Source of the DNA: Pseudomonadota bacterium
GTDB lineage: Bacteria > Pseudomonadota > Alphaproteobacteria > SHVP01
Length of the DNA: 44,100 nt
Direction of reading: 5' to 3'
Assembly: GCA_027622715.1 (NCBI GenBank)
Contig: JAQBYN010000025.1
Span: 1-44,100, forward strand
Part shown: positions 1 through 9,552 of the stretch, piece by piece
Position numbering within the stretch: position 1 is the first letter of the stretch
Layout: every line of letters starts with the position of its first letter
The notes under the pieces: model-generated
The model's database searches: none
What the model was told of the DNA's origin: nothing
What the model saw: the letters and a program-made list of their open reading frames with translations, nothing else
Position numbers and translations under genes: made by a program

Positions 1-739
1 GTCGATCGAGATGGCGGCGCGCTACGGCATGATCGCCGCCGACGATACGACGTTCAACTATCTGCACGGGCGGCCCTTCGCGCCGAAAGACGCGGTGTGG
101 GATCAAGCGGTCGCCTATTGGCGTACACTGCCCACCGACGCCGGCGCGACATTCGACCGCGAAGAAACAATCGACGCGACCAAAATCGGGCCGATGATCA
201 CCTGGGGCACCAGCCCGCAGGATGTGATTGGGGTCGACGGCACCGTGCCTGACCCGGCTGGCGCGGGTAGTGCCGAAAAGAAGGCTTATCTGGAACGCGC
301 GCTGGCCTACACCGGATTGACCCCGGGCCAGCCCATCGAAGACACCCCGATTGACGTCGCCTTCATCGGCTCGTGCACCAACGCCCGACTGTCCGATCTA
401 CGGGCGGCGGCGCGGGTGTTGAAGGGCCGCAAAGTCGCGGCAGGGGTTCAGGCGTGGTGTGTGCCGGGCTCGGGCCTTGTCAAACGGGACGCCGAGGCCG
501 AAGGCCTCGACAAGATATTCCAAGAGGCGGGTTTTGAATGGCGCGAGCCTGGTTGCTCGATGTGCGTCTCGCTGGGCGGCGACAAGTTCAAGCCGGGCGC
601 GCGGGCGATCTCATCGACCAACCGCAATTTCGAAAACCGCCAGGGCGTCGGGGTGCGCACCCATTTAGCCAGCCCCGTCATGGTCGCCGCTGCCGCGGTG
701 ACCGGCAAGATCACCGACATTCGCAAAATGACGAGATGA
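1..739 (+). CDS. leuC: 3-isopropylmalate dehydratase large subunit, C-terminal part (start lies outside the window)
   Basis: The frame is open from base 2 and is already inside the protein, so the true start is upstream. The product with LeuD isomerises 2- to 3-isopropylmalate in leucine synthesis, using a 4Fe-4S cluster. Visible signatures are the [18 protein letters not shown] segment, [15 protein letters not shown] (one cluster cysteine) and EPGCSMC near the end (the other two cluster cysteines), then the [12 protein letters not shown] block typical of the aconitase superfamily. The last codons overlap the leuD start as ATGA, so the two subunits are probably translationally coupled. Composition and length from the active-site region to the stop are normal for LeuC. 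Confidence 0.97.
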   Translation, partial: SIEMAARYGMIAADDTTFNYLHGRPFAPKDAVWDQAVAYWRTLPTDAGATFDREETIDATKIGPMITWGTSPQDVIGVDGTVPDPAGAGSAEKKAYLERALAYTGLTPGQPIEDTPIDVAFIGSCTNARLSDLRAAARVLKGRKVAAGVQAWCVPGSGLVKRDAEAEGLDKIFQEAGFEWREPGCSMCVSLGGDKFKPGARAISSTNRNFENRQGVGVRTHLASPVMVAAAAVTGKITDIRKMTR

Positions 740-1368
740 GCATGACCGAAAAATTCACCACCCTGCGCGGCACCGCGGTGCCGCTGCTGCGCGCCAACAT
801 CGATACCGATGCGATTCTGCCGAGCCGTTTCCTCACCCGGATCAACGAAACCGGCAAAGATGGCTTCGGCGGATTCTTGTTCGGGGATTGGCGCTTTGAG
901 AAAGATGAGAAAACGCCCAAACCCGAATTCATTCTTAGTGCGCCCGAATACCAGGCCGCCAAGATTCTGCTGGCCCGGGACAATTTCGGCTGTGGCTCGT
1001 CGCGCGAACATGCGGTGTGGGCGTTGAAGGGCTATGGCATCCGGTGCGTTATCGCGCCGTCGTTCGGCGAGATCTTTTTCAACAACTGTTTCAAGAACAT
1101 GGTGTTGCCGGTGGTGCTGCCCGAAGACGCGGTCGTTGGCATCGCCGCCCAGGTCGACGCTGGACACCGCGAGCTGACGGTTGATTTGGACGCGCAGACC
1201 GTCACCGCACCGGACGGAACGACCCACGCCTTCGCCATCGACGCCGCGCGCAAGGACGCCCTCCTCAAGGGTCTCGATGCGATCGGCGTGACGCTGGCCG
1301 GATGGGACAAAATCAAGGCGTGGCAAGACGCCGACCGCGTCAAGCGGCCGTGGAATTATTTGGACTAA
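736..1368 (+). CDS. leuD: 3-isopropylmalate dehydratase small subunit
   Basis: A 210-residue swivel-domain partner of LeuC. It has the family segments [19 protein letters not shown] near the N-terminus, [15 protein letters not shown] around residue 80 and [17 protein letters not shown] choose the ATG at 736 because it overlaps the leuC stop by four bases. A second in-frame ATG at 742 is an equally good start and would shorten the protein by two residues. The frame stays open far upstream inside leuC, but that part is antisense-like shadow, not protein. No leuB follows here, unlike many proteobacterial leu clusters. Confidence 0.96.
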   Translation: MSMTEKFTTLRGTAVPLLRANIDTDAILPSRFLTRINETGKDGFGGFLFGDWRFEKDEKTPKPEFILSAPEYQAAKILLARDNFGCGSSREHAVWALKGYGIRCVIAPSFGEIFFNNCFKNMVLPVVLPEDAVVGIAAQVDAGHRELTVDLDAQTVTAPDGTTHAFAIDAARKDALLKGLDAIGVTLAGWDKIKAWQDADRVKRPWNYLD

Positions 1369-1373
1369 CGCAG

Positions 1374-1766
1374 GTGAACAAGGACGCCAAATACGAAGCC
1401 GGGTTTCGCAAGCTTGAGGAAATCGTTGGCACCAAGACGGCCGAAGCTGCGCTGAAGGCGTTCGACGATCTCGATCCCGACATCGGGCGCTATATGACGG
1501 AGGTCGTCTACGGAGATCTGTATCAACGGCCCGGGCTGGACCTGAAGACGCGCCAACTTTGTACAGTGGCGGCGCTGACCGCGCTGGCATCGTTCAAACC
1601 GCATCTGAAAACGCACATTGACGGTGCGCTGACCGTTGGCGCGACACCGGCCGAGGTGATTGAGGTTATTCTGCAAATGGCGGCCTATGCCGGATTCCCG
1701 GCGGCAACCACGGGGCTCGCCGCCGCCCGCGAGGTTTTCGAGAAACGCGGACTCAAGCCGCGCTAG
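1374..1766 (+). CDS. carboxymuconolactone decarboxylase (CMD)-family protein
   Basis: A 130-residue protein starting at a GTG five bases after the leuD stop. The body (DPDIGRYMTEVVYGDLYQRPGLD, then LKTRQLCTVAALTALA, then HIDGALTVGATPAEVIEVILQMAAYAGFPAA) matches the gamma-carboxymuconolactone decarboxylase family pattern. The CxxC pair of AhpD-type peroxidase partners is absent, so an AhpD role is unlikely. The distance to leuD suggests co-transcription, but no leucine role is known to me. Its stop TAG shares the bases CTAG with the stop of the convergent adaptor gene on the other strand. Substrate unknown. Confidence 0.85.
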   Translation: MNKDAKYEAGFRKLEEIVGTKTAEAALKAFDDLDPDIGRYMTEVVYGDLYQRPGLDLKTRQLCTVAALTALASFKPHLKTHIDGALTVGATPAEVIEVILQMAAYAGFPAATTGLAAAREVFEKRGLKPR

Positions 1767-2983
1767 TCGATCAATGTGGCGCGGTCGACGACGGTGACAC
1801 CGTCGTCCACCCGGTCACCGGGATGCACCACCACCGTCTCGCCCTCTTCGATCCCGGAAATGACTTGCGCCGCCACCGCGTTGCGCCGGCCGATCTCCAC
1901 CGCACGTTTGCGCGCCACGCCGTTCTCGACCACGAATACCGACCAGGCGCTGTCCGTTCTGAACAGCGCGCTAACAGGCACCGTGAGTGCCGCGCTGTCG
2001 CGCCAGAGTTCGATGCGGGCCTCCACCCGGTAGCCGTGACCGAGCGGGCGCCACATGTCGGGTGGATCGGCAAGGTCGAGGATAATATTGACCCGCTGTT
2101 CCTCGATGCCGAGCGCCGATATTTTGGTGAACGCGAACGGTTCGATGCGGCGGACTAGCGCGTTGAGCGCGGGCTCCCCGCCCCACTCTTCAATCGCGGC
2201 AGGCGCGCCTTCGCGTACTCGCACGGCATCCTGGGACAACAGGTCAACGACGATTTCGAGGTCGGTTGGATTGCCGATTTCGATCAGCGGCGTCCCGACT
2301 GGAACCACCCCTTCGCTTTCGCGCATGATTTGCAGCACGTTGCCGCTGACGGGCGCCCGCAAAACGATGCAGCATTCGCCGTTGGCACCCGGCCCCTTGC
2401 CGTCCGGTAGCATCAGCATTGCCCTGGCGTTCTCGAGTTCGAAAGTGCGGACGCGCAGGGCTGCCGCCGCTTCGGCGAGAACCGCCTGCCGGGTACGCAT
2501 ATCGATCTGCGCGCGCTCCAACGCGCGCGGCGAAATCGTATCGCGCGCCGCCAAGGCTTCGGCGCGATCGAGCTCGGAACGGGTAAATTCAAGTTCGGCC
2601 TGGGCGCGCGTGACCGCCGCCTCGGCCAGTCGTTTATTGGCGTCGGCGGCGCGCACCGCCGACTCGGCCTGACTGCGCGACCGGGCGTCGAGAAACACCG
2701 GGTCGCTCGGCTCGATCCGAGCCAAAATCGTCTCCCCTGCAATGACCGAATCGCCGACATGACCTTCAATCCGAAGCACCCGACCGGCGATCGGCGCCGA
2801 CACGACATACATGTCGCGCACGCGAGTCACGCCTTCACCTGAAACTGTGACGGCTAGATCGCCGCGCGCAACTTTTGCCGTATCGACCGGCACCGCTTCG
2901 GGCCACATGAGAAACCCGATGACCCCCGCCGCAAGGCCGCCCGCCACAACGGCGGTCACAATGGAGCGAATCTTCATGGTCAT
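1763..2983 (-). CDS. HlyD/MacA-like periplasmic adaptor subunit of an ABC exporter
   Basis: A 406-residue membrane-fusion protein. The N-terminal hydrophobic segment (about residues 7-26) anchors it in the inner membrane. Then come the first half of a lipoyl/barrel domain (SAPIAGRVLRIEGHVGDSV), an alanine-rich coiled-coil hairpin (about 95-190) and the second half (LRAPVSGNVLQI), followed by beta-barrel repeats near the C-terminus. Such proteins bridge an inner-membrane exporter towards an outer-membrane channel. It is last in an ATPase-permease-adaptor operon; its ATG overlaps the permease stop by four bases. A pair CC (in GECCIVL) inside the barrel is unusual. The exported substrate cannot be read from the sequence. 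Confidence 0.88.
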   Translation of the reverse strand: MTMKIRSIVTAVVAGGLAAGVIGFLMWPEAVPVDTAKVARGDLAVTVSGEGVTRVRDMYVVSAPIAGRVLRIEGHVGDSVIAGETILARIEPSDPVFLDARSRSQAESAVRAADANKRLAEAAVTRAQAELEFTRSELDRAEALAARDTISPRALERAQIDMRTRQAVLAEAAAALRVRTFELENARAMLMLPDGKGPGANGECCIVLRAPVSGNVLQIMRESEGVVPVGTPLIEIGNPTDLEIVVDLLSQDAVRVREGAPAAIEEWGGEPALNALVRRIEPFAFTKISALGIEEQRVNIILDLADPPDMWRPLGHGYRVEARIELWRDSAALTVPVSALFRTDSAWSVFVVENGVARKRAVEIGRRNAVAAQVISGIEEGETVVVHPGDRVDDGVTVVDRATLID

Positions 2984-3290
2984 TCCCTCGTTTTCAGGAC
3001 AGCAATAAGGTCAAGTCGATCAATGCGACGGCGCACGATTAGGCCCGAGATCGCGGATGCCGCGACAACAAACAGAATGGACACGCCATAGGTAGAACGA
3101 TCGACCACCAGCGGCATGCGAAACAGCTCGTTGCTGATCGCCAACGTCAGAGCCCAGGATAAGAGATAGCCGATGGCGCAACCAACCGGCAACGCGACCA
3201 GCGTCAGCACCGCGCTTTCGCCCAGCAGAACCCGCGAAACCTCAGCGCGCGAGAAACCCAACACCCGCATCGCAGCCAACTCGCGCGCGC
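2980..3290 (-). pseudogene. C-terminal piece of the same FtsX-type permease, out of frame with the main part
   Basis: About 100 residues that continue the permease directly after the frameshift: [21 protein letters not shown], the loop that follows the SERAR motif in FtsX/MacB proteins, then two membrane segments (about 3050-3200 in DNA) and the closing GLIVRRRIDRLDLIAVLKTRE, the usual end of the family. It has no start or ribosome-binding site of its own. Restoring one CG unit in the run at 3282-3289 (two bases) would join the halves as [14 protein letters not shown] without loss of any residue. Its stop overlaps the adaptor gene start. Confidence 0.8.
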
Positions 3291-5335
3291 TCCGACAGGC
3301 TGATACGCGCGCTGTTGTAAACCACGCCGAAGGCAATGACCGATGCAAAGCCAACGTAGAAGGTGACCATAATTGTGATGGTCTCGGCGAGCGTCTCGCG
3401 CAAAGGGCGCACCGCTTCGCTCAGAAGGGCCGTGCCGGCGATCATCGGCGTGGTCTTGATTCGATCATAGAGGGCGTCGATCTTGAATCCATCGACGATC
3501 AGGTTTGCGCCACTGATCTGCGGTCCCTCCCTCAACAACGCGTTGAGGGTCGCTATTTCCATGTAGGCCGGCGCGCCGACGTAAGATTCAATAACCTCGG
3601 CCACCCGCACGTCGGCGCGGGTGCGACGCGCCTCCAACACTTCGACCGACACGATGTCACCAGCGGAGACGGCCAACGCTTCGGCCAATGTCGACGACAG
3701 GACGAGCCCCTGCTTGGGCAGGACGATCGGTCGTAAATTTGTATCGAGAACGCGGCTGAGATCGTTGACCGCCCGGAGCCCGATAATCGCCTCACGGCGG
3801 CTGCGATGACCAGCACGCAGCATGGTCGGGACGGCGCGATAGGGCTCGACGGCGAGGACACCCGGAAGCGCCGCGACATCCGTCATGGCCGACGCCGACA
3901 GCGGCTCGACAAAAGTGAGGGTGATGTCTTGGCGCGCCTGCCGTTCAAACTGAACCTCGATCAGCATTTCAATCGAATCCAGCCAATGCAACGCCGAAAC
4001 CAGAAGCGCAACCGCCATCGCGATGCCGAGCGAGGTCAACGCACTTCGGAACGGCCACCGTGTCAGATGGCGGATCACCATGCGTCCGGGCGCGCGCAGC
4101 AGCCGCGCGATGCCCAAGAAATCGAACCACCCTTTATAGTAGGCGGTCGGCGCCGGCGAGCGCATTGCCTCGGCGGGCGGCAACTGGACGGCGCGCCAAA
4201 CCGCAGTCACGCCACCGACCAAGCCGGCAACGACGCCGACCGTGATCGCGAGCGACAGCACCGCGCCATGAACCTGCTTGAGCAACAACGGAAAATCGAA
4301 AAACTCGCCATAAATATTGGTCATCACGCCAGCGAGATAAGTGCCGACTGCCGATCCAACCACCGTTGCCACCAAAACGACAACAAAGACGAGCTTCAGG
4401 TAGTGCAGCCCGACGGCGGTGCTGCCGTAGCCAACCGCTTTCAGCAGGCCAACTTGCTCGCGCTCCGTGGCAATCAGCCGGGACACCACAATGTTCAGCA
4501 AGAAGGCCGCGACCGCGAGAAAAATAGCAGGGATGCTGCGCGCCATGAGCTTGAGCTCGTCGATCTCGCCGGATAGGAAAAAATCCGATGTCTGATACTT
4601 GCGCGCATAGGCGCCGATCCCGCCATAGGGCGCGAGCAGGCGATCGACAGCGGCGATCACATCGTCGACCGGAACCCCGCGCTGAACCGACAAGCTGACA
4701 TCATTAAAGGCGCCGCTCAGGTCGTAGGCCGACGCCAACGCATCGTGGCCGAGCCACAGAATTCCGAAATGGCGGTTATCCGGCATCAGCGTGCCGGGCG
4801 GAATGGTGTAGAGAAATTCCGGCGACTGCGCGATCCCGACCATCGTCAGGGTTCTTTTGCGCCCGTTGATGATCGCGCCGATCGCATCCCCGGTTTGTAG
4901 CGCGTGCGCCTCGGCAAAGGCGGCGGCCGCGACCATCTCATCCGGTGCGCGCGGCGCAGGAAGACGGCCGACCTGCAAAAACAGATCGTTGAGGAGTGGC
5001 GCGCCGCGCCTGGGGAGGGAGACCAGGCGGGCGCTTGCCGGTTCGGACATGCCCGGGACATCCAAATTCACGTCAACAACGACGCGGGGTGCGACGGCGT
5101 TGACCCCCGGGATCGCCGCGAGGCGCGCCACAAGAGATTCTGGGGCGCGTTTGACGTGCGCGAAGACATCGGGGAACCGATAGCGCTCGTAATACGCATC
5201 GCGCGTCTCCTCGAGATTGCGCATCGTGGTCAGCGCCATGACGAAAACCGCGATGCCCGACGCCATGACTAACGCAATGGCCAACACCTGGCTCCACAAC
5301 CGGCGCAAGTCTCGCAGCATTTTGCGATCAAGCAT
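3242..5335 (-). CDS. FtsX/MacB-type ABC transporter permease, N-terminal part (frameshifted gene)
   Basis: This frame codes 697 residues, of which all but the last 13 or so are genuine permease sequence. It begins with a membrane segment ([20 protein letters not shown]), has a periplasmic domain, then a first FtsX domain of three membrane segments (about residues 270-390), a second periplasmic domain and the first segment of a second FtsX domain ending in [22 protein letters not shown]. There the reading frame is lost at a run of four CG dinucleotides (3282-3289) and stops soon after. The rest is found in the next frame (2980-3290). Whole length would be about 785 residues, as in two-FtsX-domain permeases. 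Either a real mutation or a sequence error. Confidence 0.85.
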   Translation of the reverse strand: MLDRKMLRDLRRLWSQVLAIALVMASGIAVFVMALTTMRNLEETRDAYYERYRFPDVFAHVKRAPESLVARLAAIPGVNAVAPRVVVDVNLDVPGMSEPASARLVSLPRRGAPLLNDLFLQVGRLPAPRAPDEMVAAAAFAEAHALQTGDAIGAIINGRKRTLTMVGIAQSPEFLYTIPPGTLMPDNRHFGILWLGHDALASAYDLSGAFNDVSLSVQRGVPVDDVIAAVDRLLAPYGGIGAYARKYQTSDFFLSGEIDELKLMARSIPAIFLAVAAFLLNIVVSRLIATEREQVGLLKAVGYGSTAVGLHYLKLVFVVVLVATVVGSAVGTYLAGVMTNIYGEFFDFPLLLKQVHGAVLSLAITVGVVAGLVGGVTAVWRAVQLPPAEAMRSPAPTAYYKGWFDFLGIARLLRAPGRMVIRHLTRWPFRSALTSLGIAMAVALLVSALHWLDSIEMLIEVQFERQARQDITLTFVEPLSASAMTDVAALPGVLAVEPYRAVPTMLRAGHRSRREAIIGLRAVNDLSRVLDTNLRPIVLPKQGLVLSSTLAEALAVSAGDIVSVEVLEARRTRADVRVAEVIESYVGAPAYMEIATLNALLREGPQISGANLIVDGFKIDALYDRIKTTPMIAGTALLSEAVRPLRETLAETITIMVTFYVGFASVIAFGVVYNSARISLSERARVGCDAGVGFLAR

Positions 5336-5341
5336 CGCGGC

Positions 5342-6085
5342 CTACCACTCGATCTCGCGCGGCGGGCGACGGGACGCGTTGCGCACATCGGAGGCGATCT
5401 GGCCGTCAAAGAACCGGACGATCCGGTCACCCATCGCGGCAATGGACGCGTTATGCGTGATCAGCGCGCAGGTTGTTCCCAATTCGCGGTTGACCCGCTC
5501 AATCACTTCCAACACCAAGACGCCGGTCTCGGAGTCCAGCGCACCGGTCGGTTCGTCGCAGAGCAGTACTTTGGGCCGTTTTGCGACGGCGCGGGCAATC
5601 GCAACGCGCTGTTGTTCACCGCCTGAAAGCTGAGCAGGGAAATGATCGAGACGATTCGACAAGTCCACTAGGTCCAACGCTTCTTCCGGGCGCATCGGAT
5701 TTTTCGCCAATTCGGTGACGAGTTCGACATTCTCGCGGGCCGTCAAGCTGGGAATCAGATTGTAGAACTGAAAGACAAAACCAACATTGTCGCGCCGATA
5801 ACGCGTGAGGCCTGCCGCACTGAGTGTCGTTAGGTTGAGGTCGCGAAAAAACACCTCGCCATCGCTTGGCGTATCGAGGCCACCGATGATGTTCAACAGA
5901 GACGACTTACCGCTGCCCGACGGGCCTAGAAGCGCGACGATTTCCGACTCGCCGATGTCGAGATCGACGCCCCGCAGGGCGTGAACTTCCACGTCGCCGG
6001 TGCGGTACACCTTGGTCAGGTTCCGAGTACGAAAGGTAGGCAGCGTCCCGGTTGGTGTGGCAACGCCCATATCTAGATCGGCCAT
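5342..6085 (-). CDS. ABC transporter ATP-binding protein, LolD/MacB type
   Basis: A 247-residue ATPase that powers the neighbouring permease. Walker A GPSGSGKS lies at residues 54-61, the Q-loop at about 106 ([14 protein letters not shown], a hallmark of the LolD/MacB group), the signature [14 protein letters not shown] at 153-166, Walker [13 protein letters not shown] at 173-184 and the H-loop THN near 210. It is the first gene of the minus-strand operon, six bases before the permease. The group exports lipoproteins, peptides or drugs; which of these applies here is not visible. Confidence 0.93.
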   Translation of the reverse strand: MADLDMGVATPTGTLPTFRTRNLTKVYRTGDVEVHALRGVDLDIGESEIVALLGPSGSGKSSLLNIIGGLDTPSDGEVFFRDLNLTTLSAAGLTRYRRDNVGFVFQFYNLIPSLTARENVELVTELAKNPMRPEEALDLVDLSNRLDHFPAQLSGGEQQRVAIARAVAKRPKVLLCDEPTGALDSETGVLVLEVIERVNRELGTTCALITHNASIAAMGDRIVRFFDGQIASDVRNASRRPPREIEW

Positions 6086-6140
6086 GTCCTTAATGTAGGT
6101 CCATTTGCAGGCGCGCCCATGATACGAATCAATGGCCCGC

Positions 6141-6169
6141 TTGACCCGGCCGGAAAGCCCCCGTCAAAT
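6141..6169 (+). promoter_or_regulatory. putative sigma70-type promoter of the MDR reductase gene
   Basis: TTGACC (6141-6146) and TCAAAT (6164-6169) are separated by 17 bases, matching five and four of six consensus positions. They lie in the 120-base gap between two divergent genes and about 37 bases before the ATG at 6206. Seen only by eye. Confidence 0.35.
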
Positions 6170-6205
6170 GCGGCACAACAAGAAACGAGCGGCAGGGAGA
6201 GTGCA

Positions 6206-7234
6206 ATGAAGGCGATCGTTCTACACAAGAACGGCGGCCCGCAGGCCATGAAGTACGAGACGATCCGCACCCCGGAGCCGGGCCCGGGCGAAGTTCTGAT
6301 TCGGGTCTACGCCGCAGGCGTCAACCATGTCGACATCGACATTCGCAACGGCATTTCCGGGATGGCGGGGAACTTTCCCCACATACTGGGGGTCGATGCC
6401 GCGGGTGAGGTCGCCAAGGTCGGCGACGGGGTGCGCCAATGGAAAAAGGGCGATCGCGTCGCGCCCCACTTCATTCTGAGTTGTGGTGTTTGCCAGAACT
6501 GCATCTCGGGCAAAGAAAATATCTGTCTCAGCTTTGGCATTCTCGGCGCCACCCAGTGGGGCACTTATGCCGAGTACGTGAAGGTGGGCGCACATCATTT
6601 GGTGGCGCTACCGGACAAGCTCGATTACGACCAAGCCGTCTCAGCCTACGTGCCGTTTGCGACCGCGTGGGAAGCGCTGATCGAGGTCGGCAAACTGCAG
6701 GCCGGCGAAAACGTTCTGATCAACGCAGCCAGTAGTGGCGTCGGCTCAGCCGGCATTCAGATCGCCAAACTGGCCGGCGCCCGTGTGCTGACGACATCGA
6801 GCTCCGCGCAAAAACTGGCGCGCGCCAAGAAACTCGGCGCCGATGTCGGCATCAACTACCGCACCCAAAAAATCGGGGCACAGGCTCGCAAAATGACTGG
6901 CGGTCTGGGTGTCGATATTGCGCTGGAAATGGTTGGCGGCGAAACGCTGAAACAAACCATCGATGCCCTCGCCCCGGGTGGCCGCATCGTTACGGTCGGC
7001 GCGCATGGCGGCGAGCAGGTCGACTTCGACATGATCGAGTTTTTCCGCAAACATATCTCGATGCACGGCTGTGGCCGCTCAACAAGAGCAATGGCCAGTC
7101 ACGTCCTGCAACTCACCGCCGAAAAGAAATTGAAGCCAGTTATTCACAAACGCTTCGCCCTGAAAGACGCGCCCGAAGCCCACAAGCTGATGGAGAGCCG
7201 CAAGTTCTTCGGACGCATGGTGCTGAACCCGTAA
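6206..7234 (+). CDS. zinc-binding medium-chain dehydrogenase/reductase (quinone-oxidoreductase-like)
   Basis: A 342-residue MDR-superfamily enzyme, NAD(P)H-dependent. The ATG at 6206 follows an AGGGAG site with good spacing; the upstream codons in frame are not protein-like. Four cysteines in CGVCQNC and ENIC (about residues 94-110) form the structural zinc lobe, while the position of the catalytic zinc cysteine is Asn (AAGVNHVD), as in quinone reductases and enoyl reductases. The nucleotide-binding motif is SSGVGSAGIQIAK at about 177. A paralogue with the same lobe is at 37526-38569. Substrate unknown. Confidence 0.9.
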   Translation: MKAIVLHKNGGPQAMKYETIRTPEPGPGEVLIRVYAAGVNHVDIDIRNGISGMAGNFPHILGVDAAGEVAKVGDGVRQWKKGDRVAPHFILSCGVCQNCISGKENICLSFGILGATQWGTYAEYVKVGAHHLVALPDKLDYDQAVSAYVPFATAWEALIEVGKLQAGENVLINAASSGVGSAGIQIAKLAGARVLTTSSSAQKLARAKKLGADVGINYRTQKIGAQARKMTGGLGVDIALEMVGGETLKQTIDALAPGGRIVTVGAHGGEQVDFDMIEFFRKHISMHGCGRSTRAMASHVLQLTAEKKLKPVIHKRFALKDAPEAHKLMESRKFFGRMVLNP

Positions 7235-7259
7235 GGCGCAACACAAAGGATCCTATCCG

Positions 7260-8198
7260 ATGGTAAGTAACCCGTTCGTCGATCAGGACGTTCCCGGCCC
7301 CAAACGAAACTACGTTGGCTATGGCCGCGATGTGCCCAAGGTGCGCTGGCCGAACAACGCCCGCGTCGCCGTCAACATCGTCCTCAATTATGAGGAGGGG
7401 TCGGAATACACCCATCCCGCCGGCGACAAGAAGAACGACGGCCTGACTGAAATCCCCTACATGATGGATCCGCAATACCGCGATCTCGCCGCCGAGTCGG
7501 TATACGAATATGGCTCACGCGCCGGCGTTTGGCGGGTCCAGCGTTTGGTCGACGGCTACAAAATTCCGATAACGTTCTTTGCCGCCGCGACGGCGTTGGA
7601 GCGCAACCCTGAAGTCGCGGCGTGGCTGAAGGAATCTGAACACGAACCGTGCAGCCACGGTTGGCGCTGGGAAGAAGTGTGGACATTGTCCCGCGAAGAA
7701 GAAAAGCAGCACATTCAGTGGGCGATCGAGTCGTTCAAGCGGACCGTCGGTCAGCGCCCGCAGGGCTGGTATTGCCGCTACGGACCATCGGTGCATACGC
7801 GCGAGTTGCTGGTCGAAGAAGGTGGCTTCGTTTACGACGCCGACGCCTACAACGATGACCTCCCCTACTTCCAAGAGGTCAAAGGAAAACGCCACCTGAT
7901 CGTGCCCTACAGCTTTACCTATAACGACGCGCGGTTTGTATTGGCGCAAGGCTATGCCTCGCCCACCGATTTCGCCGACTACCTCAGGCGCGCATTCGAT
8001 ACCTACTGGGAAGAAGGTGCCGAACGGCCACGCATGATGTCCATCGGCCTACATCCCCGGATGATTGGACAAGCGGCCCGCATTTCGGGGCTGAAGGAAT
8101 TTATCGAATACGCCTTGAACAAGGGCGACGTTTGGTTCGCCAAGCGGCTCGACATTGCGAACTGGTGGCTGGAACACCACGAAGAGTTCGAGGCCTAG
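7260..8198 (+). CDS. polysaccharide-deacetylase-fold hydrolase, PuuE-type allantoinase-like
   Basis: A 312-residue protein with an AAGGA site nine bases before its ATG. It follows the PuuE pattern closely: NIVLNYEEGSEYTHP near residue 40, YEYGSRAGVWR, SHGWRWEE near 130, PQGWYCRYGPS and the YDADAYNDDLPYF block near 200, then HLIVPYSFTYNDARF. PuuE enzymes open the allantoin ring; relatives act on other cyclic amides or imides and some deacetylate. Neighbours are an MDR reductase upstream, an amidase that ends one base away on the other strand, and an ABC importer with an isochorismatase-family hydrolase further on, which fits nitrogen-compound catabolism. The true substrate is an inference. Confidence 0.82.
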   Translation: MVSNPFVDQDVPGPKRNYVGYGRDVPKVRWPNNARVAVNIVLNYEEGSEYTHPAGDKKNDGLTEIPYMMDPQYRDLAAESVYEYGSRAGVWRVQRLVDGYKIPITFFAAATALERNPEVAAWLKESEHEPCSHGWRWEEVWTLSREEEKQHIQWAIESFKRTVGQRPQGWYCRYGPSVHTRELLVEEGGFVYDADAYNDDLPYFQEVKGKRHLIVPYSFTYNDARFVLAQGYASPTDFADYLRRAFDTYWEEGAERPRMMSIGLHPRMIGQAARISGLKEFIEYALNKGDVWFAKRLDIANWWLEHHEEFEA

Positions 8199-8199
8199 G

Positions 8200-9552
8200 T
8201 CAAATCTCGCGAGAGAGGATTGGCGCCTTGCGTAGGTGCCAATCTGTTTCACGCTGATACGCGGCGCCCGCGCGCAACAACGCGGGTTCGCTCCACCACG
8301 GACCTTCGAGCATCACCCCAATGGGCAGATTGTTGGCGGTGAGCCCGCACGGCAATGAGATTGCCGGGGTGCCCGACAACCCAGCGCCATAGGTGAACTT
8401 GGTCGCGTCATGTGTGGCATCAAGAAGTTTGCGCGAATCGAGAATTGGCGCAGGTTCGCCCGGCATGGTTGGCGTCAGGATCATGTCGACCTCAGAGAAG
8501 ACCGCCTCCAACGTGCGTTTCCAGATTTCCTGGCCGCGCATCGCGCGGGCGTAATCGGTGCCGGTGTGGACGAGGCCCGTCTTCATGCGTTCGAGCACGG
8601 CCGGCGAAATCATTTCGGGTTGTTTGTCGATTACCTCGGCGAAATGAGCGCACAGGTCAGAATAGATCATCGTGGCGGCCCAGCGGTGCGCCGTCTCCGC
8701 ACCCGCAATCCTGACTTTGTGCAGCGTCGCGCCAAGGCTCTTGAATGTTTCGGCCGCGCCCATGACTGCGGCGGCTACATCGGGATGCAAGTCGTCAAAA
8801 TAGAAATTTTCCGGCAGGCCGATCCGTAAACCAGCAACGCCGTCGCCCAGGGTTGGTAGAAAATTTTCGAGCGGGCGGTCGATAGACAAGGGGTCCTTGG
8901 GATCGAAGCCCGCCAAGACGGCGAAAATGCGGGCGACGTCTTCGACCCGCCGCGCCATCGGCCCCACAGTGTCGAAGCGGACACTGACCGGCGTCACCCC
9001 ATGATTGGATATGCGACCATGGGTTGGGCGCAACGCCGTTACGCCGTTGATCGCGCCGGGCAAACGGACCGAGCCACCGGTGTCCGATCCGAGCGCGCCG
9101 ACACACATGTCAGCCGCCAAAGCCGCGCCCGAGCCACCGCTGGACCCACCTGGAATGCGATCAAGGTCCCACGGGTTGTGACACGCGCCAATGATCGGAT
9201 TGTCCGAGCGCACGCCGAACGCCAGTTCGTGCATGGTCGCCTTGCCCACCATGACCGCGCCGGCTGCCCGCAGGCGCCGCATCACCTCGGCATCATGATT
9301 GGGTACGTGATCTTTGTAGAGCAACGAGCCGCTGGTAGTGCGGGTCCCTGCCGTCGCGATGTTGTCCTTCACCGCGACTGGCATGCCGTGCAACAAACCA
9401 AGCCAACGCCCCTCTGACATCGCGTGATCGGCGACGTGCGCTTGTTCGCGCGCCGCATCTTCGGTCACTGTGACGAAGGCATTGACCGCGTCGTCGTGGC
9501 GGTGAATGTGATTCAAACAAGCGTCGAGTGCGTCACGGGCGGTGGCGGTCAT
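8200..9552 (-). CDS. amidase-signature (AS) family amidohydrolase
   Basis: A 450-residue enzyme with the full Ser-cisSer-Lys set: Lys62 in PVAVKDN, Ser138 in PGGSSGGSGAA and the nucleophile Ser161 in SDTGGSVRLPG. The family hydrolyses amides, biuret-like and allophanate-type compounds, or Gln on tRNA; the absence of gatB/gatC nearby argues against a tRNA role. Its ATG overlaps the stop of the upstream DehI-family gene (ATGA), so the two are probably made together. It converges with the PuuE-like gene. Together they suggest stepwise cleavage of an amide or ureide, without proof of substrate. Confidence 0.9.
   Translation of the reverse strand: MTATARDALDACLNHIHRHDDAVNAFVTVTEDAAREQAHVADHAMSEGRWLGLLHGMPVAVKDNIATAGTRTTSGSLLYKDHVPNHDAEVMRRLRAAGAVMVGKATMHELAFGVRSDNPIIGACHNPWDLDRIPGGSSGGSGAALAADMCVGALGSDTGGSVRLPGAINGVTALRPTHGRISNHGVTPVSVRFDTVGPMARRVEDVARIFAVLAGFDPKDPLSIDRPLENFLPTLGDGVAGLRIGLPENFYFDDLHPDVAAAVMGAAETFKSLGATLHKVRIAGAETAHRWAATMIYSDLCAHFAEVIDKQPEMISPAVLERMKTGLVHTGTDYARAMRGQEIWKRTLEAVFSEVDMILTPTMPGEPAPILDSRKLLDATHDATKFTYGAGLSGTPAISLPCGLTANNLPIGVMLEGPWWSEPALLRAGAAYQRETDWHLRKAPILSREI

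Noticed and set aside
448-1590. Long open reading frame (380 codons) on the minus strand over leuC-leuD
   Set aside because: It is the antisense of clearly conserved leuC/leuD, rich in Arg and His as expected for a GC-rich shadow frame, with no family motif.
3282-3289. Programmed ribosomal frameshifting in the permease
   Set aside because: No slippery heptamer of the usual A/T-rich kind and no clear stimulatory stem; a lost CG unit explains it more simply.
3806-4576. Open plus-strand frame (256 codons) opposite the ABC permease
   Set aside because: Very rich in Arg, Gln and Asn, no motif, and lies over conserved FtsX-type sequence.
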